This document shows, one piece after another, positions 61,118 through 64,000 of a stretch of 64,000 nucleotides of DNA. The translations under genes were made by a program, and so were the position numbers. The notes beneath the pieces were generated by a model. It saw only the letters and a list, made by a program, of their open reading frames with translations, was not told the DNA's origin and did no database searches. Numbering within the stretch: position 1 is the stretch's first letter; every line of letters begins with the position of its first letter. Source of the stretch: Bacteroidetes bacterium GWF2_35_48 (GTDB taxonomy: Bacteria > Bacteroidota > Bacteroidia > Bacteroidales > GWF2-35-48); the NCBI GenBank assembly GCA_001769125.1, contig MEOG01000129.1, positions 1 to 64,000 on the forward strand. The letters are read 5' to 3'.

Positions 61118-63780
61118 TATACAATAACAATTTTCTTAACTAAAACTTTGTTCGTTTTTAAATTTAAAGCGCGAATATAATACACTCCTTTTTCAATATT
61201 TTTTCTTTCAAAAACAAACCTGTTTTCAGAAATATTTTGTGAGAAAATTATTTGTCCAAAAGCATTGATAATTTCTATCATATAATTTCTATCGTGTGAA
61301 TCCAGAAACTCAATAACTGCATTATCTGTAAAAGGATTCGGATATACATTTATCCCTTCAATTGAAATAGTTTTATGTTCAGGAATAGCTGTAGGATTCT
61401 GATTAATGGGAATGTGATAATCCTGTCCGTTATTATTATCCCATGAGTTATCATTGTAATGAATTACAAATGCCACTTGATTTACAACCTGTGCTGCATT
61501 ATTAAAAGGACCTATTTTTAAAGTAAGTGCATTGTTTGACGGACCATTCATAGCAGACTGTGTTGCAGGGCCAGTGCCATTAAATAAAGAGGACCCCGTG
61601 GGCCAGTAGGCATTATGAGCTTGTTGCCATGTACTTCCATTATTATTGACACCCCAGTGAAAAAACGCTCCCTGTGTCGCATTGTTAACAGTAATGGTTA
61701 TCGTGTCATTTAAAGTAGGGTAGGAGGGAGACCATTGAACGCCCTCGTCATTTCCACCTGTATTGCTTGCGCCGATGTACACATGCTGTATCGCAGTTTT
61801 TGTAATGTTGCCTTTTATGTCAGTAACTTCTACAAAATAATCTACAAGTGTATCGTGGAGGTCTATGATTTGCGCGTAGTATTGGTCTGCTATGTAATCG
61901 GGCAAAACAAAGAAATTTATTTCCGGATTATTTGTGATATTTCCTGTCGGAAAAATACGCAGTGTCATAGGAATAGAGAGCCATTCGCTTACACCCGTAC
62001 CGCCAGCGTATGTGTCGTTTTCATTATTGTCAAGAGGATTTGTTCCGTCAAAATCCACACGATATTTTAATACTGCGTTTTGAATTCCTGAAACATCATA
62101 AGCAAAAGTCCATACAAAAAAATCAGAAGGATTCGTGCGTTGCTGATATCCAGATGTAGGTCCAAAAGCAATACCACCCGGGTTATACGGCCAGCGTTGC
62201 GGAATAAAAACAGAGGGAGCTGTGTTATCTACACCGGGATGCGCATCAATAACTGCATCTGCATATTCAATTGCATTGTTGCAGGCAATAGTTTGTTTCA
62301 CTTCCATATCTAATGATGCACCATAATACATATAACAACTTGCAAATCCCGGAAGCAGAAAATGCCACGCTTTTTCAACATTTGAAGAATTTGCAGAAGG
62401 GTTTACTATGTCTGCGATATCTGCATTTCCATCGAGGTCTTCAGCCATTATCACATGGTTTTCGGCAGCAGTAAGAAGTGCCCAGTTTCTTGCATCTTCA
62501 GTCCAGCCATTCGGATTAAAATTGTAATTTGCATCATAGAAAGGCCATATCCAGTTTATGAATTGCGGATGTCCCCAATCATTTGCAGCATTAATCCACG
62601 AGCCATCTTCCACGTGTACAATGTCATTTGCAGGAACAGGATGATCTGTTAAAAACTGCTGAATGGTTGTGGGGACATAACCTTGAGAAGATGCGCTGCC
62701 TGCAAAGCCGGGTACAGATTCTCCATAATAGGAAGCTCCGCCTCCCCATGCATTATCGCCGTCATGCGCCATTAAAACAATGCAAGGTTGTGAAGAATTA
62801 TTATAAGGTGCAATATGCGCATCAATATCTCCGGTTCCCATAGTGGAGTAACCGTTCTGATAGCTTAATAAATCGCACATCGGGACAACTGTTAAATTAT
62901 GTTCTGTTCCATTTTCAGGATCCACATATTTTGCTTTATGTGCCTGATAGCAGAATGGAGCAGCGAATTTTCCTCCGCGTCCGTCTATCTGACCCGACCA
63001 CCAGTTGTTGCCTAAAAATTCTGTAACATCTGCTTTATTTGGAGGATCAATATTGCAGCCATTTGTGCCAAAAGAAAGCGGATAATCTTTCAATGTTCTT
63101 GACAAGCGTGAATTCGCTATAACACTCCATTCAAAGCCTTCTTCAGCCAATATTTTGATATTTCTTTCACTGAAAGAACATTCGGCAGGCCAGTAGCCTT
63201 TTGAGTAAAGAGGCGCAGTTCCAAAGGTTTGTCCGTAAATATATTTGTGCGTTTGCAATTCTTTTCTGAAAACACGATCATTAACTAATGGCGCAATAAC
63301 ATGATGAAATGTAAATCCTACAACATCCAGACGTGGCTTCCCTCCAGAGGTTGTCCATCCGCGGGCTTCAACAAAAGAATTCTGCCAGCCGGAAGAATAG
63401 CCCCACTGGTTGTTTCCTGCAAGGCTGTTTACATTTTCAATTAACACGCCGGAATAATTTACCTGCGCTCCTGCTTCAGGAAATCCTAGTAAGGATTGCA
63501 CGGCATCTTTCGCACGATATTGATATACAGCCTTGCGATCATCATTTCCAAAAATATCAGATAAATTATTTAACGGATGCGCCTGTCCATCGCTGTACAT
63601 ATTTCCACCGTTGAATTTTAAATAATCTGATTCGCGCACAGTCTGGTAACGGTGCGGATTCCAGATGCTTTTCTCCGGCCAGTAAATGGGTTGTTGCAAA
63701 TGCCACAGATACGTTGTGTGTACCTGCGAGAATGTGTTCATTGATATCAGAACACAGAGTATGGTTGCGAGTTTTTTCAT
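61117..63780 (-). CDS. Secreted GH57-like glycosidase with T9SS type A tail (887 aa)
   Basis: Start taken at the ATG ending at 63780 (MKKLATIL), which opens a signal peptide; the frame is open 12 codons further but those lie inside a REP repeat. The catalytic region resembles glycoside hydrolase family 57: YLWHLQQPIYW (family motif HxHQP, here with Gln for the second His), KGYWPAECSFS (Glu about residue 200, candidate nucleophile), FTFHHVIAPLVND, VLMAHDGDNAWGGG and SWINAANDWGHP. GH57 enzymes act on alpha-glucans by a retaining mechanism. Residues from about 690 form beta domains, one resembling a starch-binding CBM-type fold (TITVNNATQGAFFHWGVNNN), and the end is a type A sorting domain (VYPNPFTDNAVIEF, ending KKIVIV). 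The upstream partial gene ends with an amylase-like tail, so this may be a glucan-degradation operon; activity is unproven. Confidence 0.85.
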   Translation of the reverse strand: MKKLATILCVLISMNTFSQVHTTYLWHLQQPIYWPEKSIWNPHRYQTVRESDYLKFNGGNMYSDGQAHPLNNLSDIFGNDDRKAVYQYRAKDAVQSLLGFPEAGAQVNYSGVLIENVNSLAGNNQWGYSSGWQNSFVEARGWTTSGGKPRLDVVGFTFHHVIAPLVNDRVFRKELQTHKYIYGQTFGTAPLYSKGYWPAECSFSERNIKILAEEGFEWSVIANSRLSRTLKDYPLSFGTNGCNIDPPNKADVTEFLGNNWWSGQIDGRGGKFAAPFCYQAHKAKYVDPENGTEHNLTVVPMCDLLSYQNGYSTMGTGDIDAHIAPYNNSSQPCIVLMAHDGDNAWGGGASYYGESVPGFAGSASSQGYVPTTIQQFLTDHPVPANDIVHVEDGSWINAANDWGHPQFINWIWPFYDANYNFNPNGWTEDARNWALLTAAENHVIMAEDLDGNADIADIVNPSANSSNVEKAWHFLLPGFASCYMYYGASLDMEVKQTIACNNAIEYADAVIDAHPGVDNTAPSVFIPQRWPYNPGGIAFGPTSGYQQRTNPSDFFVWTFAYDVSGIQNAVLKYRVDFDGTNPLDNNENDTYAGGTGVSEWLSIPMTLRIFPTGNITNNPEINFFVLPDYIADQYYAQIIDLHDTLVDYFVEVTDIKGNITKTAIQHVYIGASNTGGNDEGVQWSPSYPTLNDTITITVNNATQGAFFHWGVNNNGSTWQQAHNAYWPTGSSLFNGTGPATQSAMNGPSNNALTLKIGPFNNAAQVVNQVAFVIHYNDNSWDNNNGQDYHIPINQNPTAIPEHKTISIEGINVYPNPFTDNAVIEFLDSHDRNYMIEIINAFGQIIFSQNISENRFVFERKNIEKGVYYIRALNLKTNKVLVKKIVIV

Positions 63781-63795
63781 AAATATAAATATTAC

Positions 63796-63882
63796 GGTAC
63801 TGTAGCATCGTCCCATGGGACGATGTTACAATCCCAATATGGGACGATGTTACAATCCCAATGTGGGACGATGTTACAGTAC
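63796..63882. repeat. Multi-arm REP-like array upstream of the GH57-like gene
   Basis: The core CATCGTCCCATGGGACGATG is followed by two exact-length 24-base repeats (63817-63840, 63841-63864) of GGGACGATGTTACAATCCCA plus four bases, and a partial third. The outer arms GGTACTGTA and TACAGTACC close the structure. It occupies nearly all of the gap between two co-directional genes. Confidence 0.8.
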
Positions 63883-63888
63883 CAAATG

Positions 63889-63999
63889 TTATTTTTTGAA
63901 TATATAAAACCCCCAGGGATTCATTTCGAATTTGTAATTTTTGGTGAGCGTGATTTCTGTATCAGAAAAAACATCAAAATATTTTCCATCAATTTCTCC
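63889..63999 (-). CDS. C-terminal end of an upstream gene, possibly amylase-like (partial)
   Basis: The minus strand frame entering from the right edge gives 36 residues (GEIDGKYFDVFSDTEITLTK, NYKFEMNPWGFYIFKK) and a stop at 63889-63891. The pattern of short strands with a Pro-Trp-Gly near the end resembles the C-terminal beta domain of GH13 alpha-amylases, which often ends in a similar way. It lies about 109 bases upstream of the GH57-like start, in the same direction. The family call is weak because most of the gene is outside the window. Confidence 0.5.
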   Translation of the reverse strand, partial: GEIDGKYFDVFSDTEITLTKNYKFEMNPWGFYIFKK

Positions 64000-64000
64000 A

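Noticed and set aside
63781-63816. Twelve-codon N-terminal extension of the GH57-like protein
   Set aside because: These codons are part of the REP palindrome and precede a clear signal peptide start at 63780.

Overview
The window reads as chromosomal DNA of a member of the Bacteroidota. It is AT-rich, promoters fit the TTTG / TAnnTTTG pattern, many genes encode secreted proteins ending in type IX secretion (T9SS) sorting domains of both type A and type B, SprB-repeat giant adhesins dominate, and the order thrS-infC-rpmI-rplT is intact. The T9SS machinery itself is not in the window.

Layout. 1-3600: a DinB-like polymerase remnant, then four + strand genes: a 72-aa membrane peptide, two paralogous DUF6266-type proteins and an unknown 150-aa protein. 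They end against the 3' side of a tRNA-Lys gene (minus, 3608-3683), which suggests an integrated or accessory cassette. 3870-4883: murB. 4876-32581 (all minus): an ECF sigma factor, a 14-bp overlapping transmembrane protein that looks like an anti-sigma factor extended with PKD domains and a T9SS type B tail, and then two copies of a module made of a small secreted protein (about 200 aa) followed by a giant SprB-repeat adhesin (2987 and 5115 aa). 32770-37865: phosphohexomutase, MltG, a DUF2807 lipoprotein, an isocitrate/isopropylmalate dehydrogenase and a small conserved-looking protein. 38409-41578: rplT, rpmI, infC, thrS, with infC probably starting at ATC one base after the thrS stop. 42131-50780: a putative outer-membrane protein, a metallophosphoesterase, a beta-propeller protein interrupted by eight membrane spans, a sulfatase-like membrane enzyme overlapping a small YLDPGTGS membrane protein, and DsbD. 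50781-52496: repeat-rich DNA and a RAYT-type transposase. 52594-60789: a 2731-aa mosaic surface protein (Kelch, LamG, two DUF1566, FISUMP, Ig/PKD-like repeats, type A sorting domain). 61117-64000: a secreted GH57-like glycosidase and the last 36 residues of an upstream gene that may be amylase-like.

How parts may work together. The sigma factor, its overlapping membrane partner and the two adhesin modules are co-oriented. A plausible reading is that a cell-surface or trans-envelope receptor controls an ECF sigma factor that governs surface adhesion or gliding genes. Only autoregulation of the sigma operon is suggested directly by sequence, through a GGCAACC / CGTC promoter-like element. Strong hairpins separate the modules into several transcripts.

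The non-coding DNA is unusually rich in small repeats: three elements of 255-351 bp bounded by an 18-bp inverted repeat (AGCTACCGTGTGGACACA), two members of a second family of 225-300 bp carrying AACAGGGCGCTCC, REP-like CATCGyCC/GGrCGATG palindromes near and inside the RAYT gene and again at the right edge, plus 7-bp, 13-bp and about 33-bp tandem repeats. All family assignments come from reading motifs; no database search was possible.
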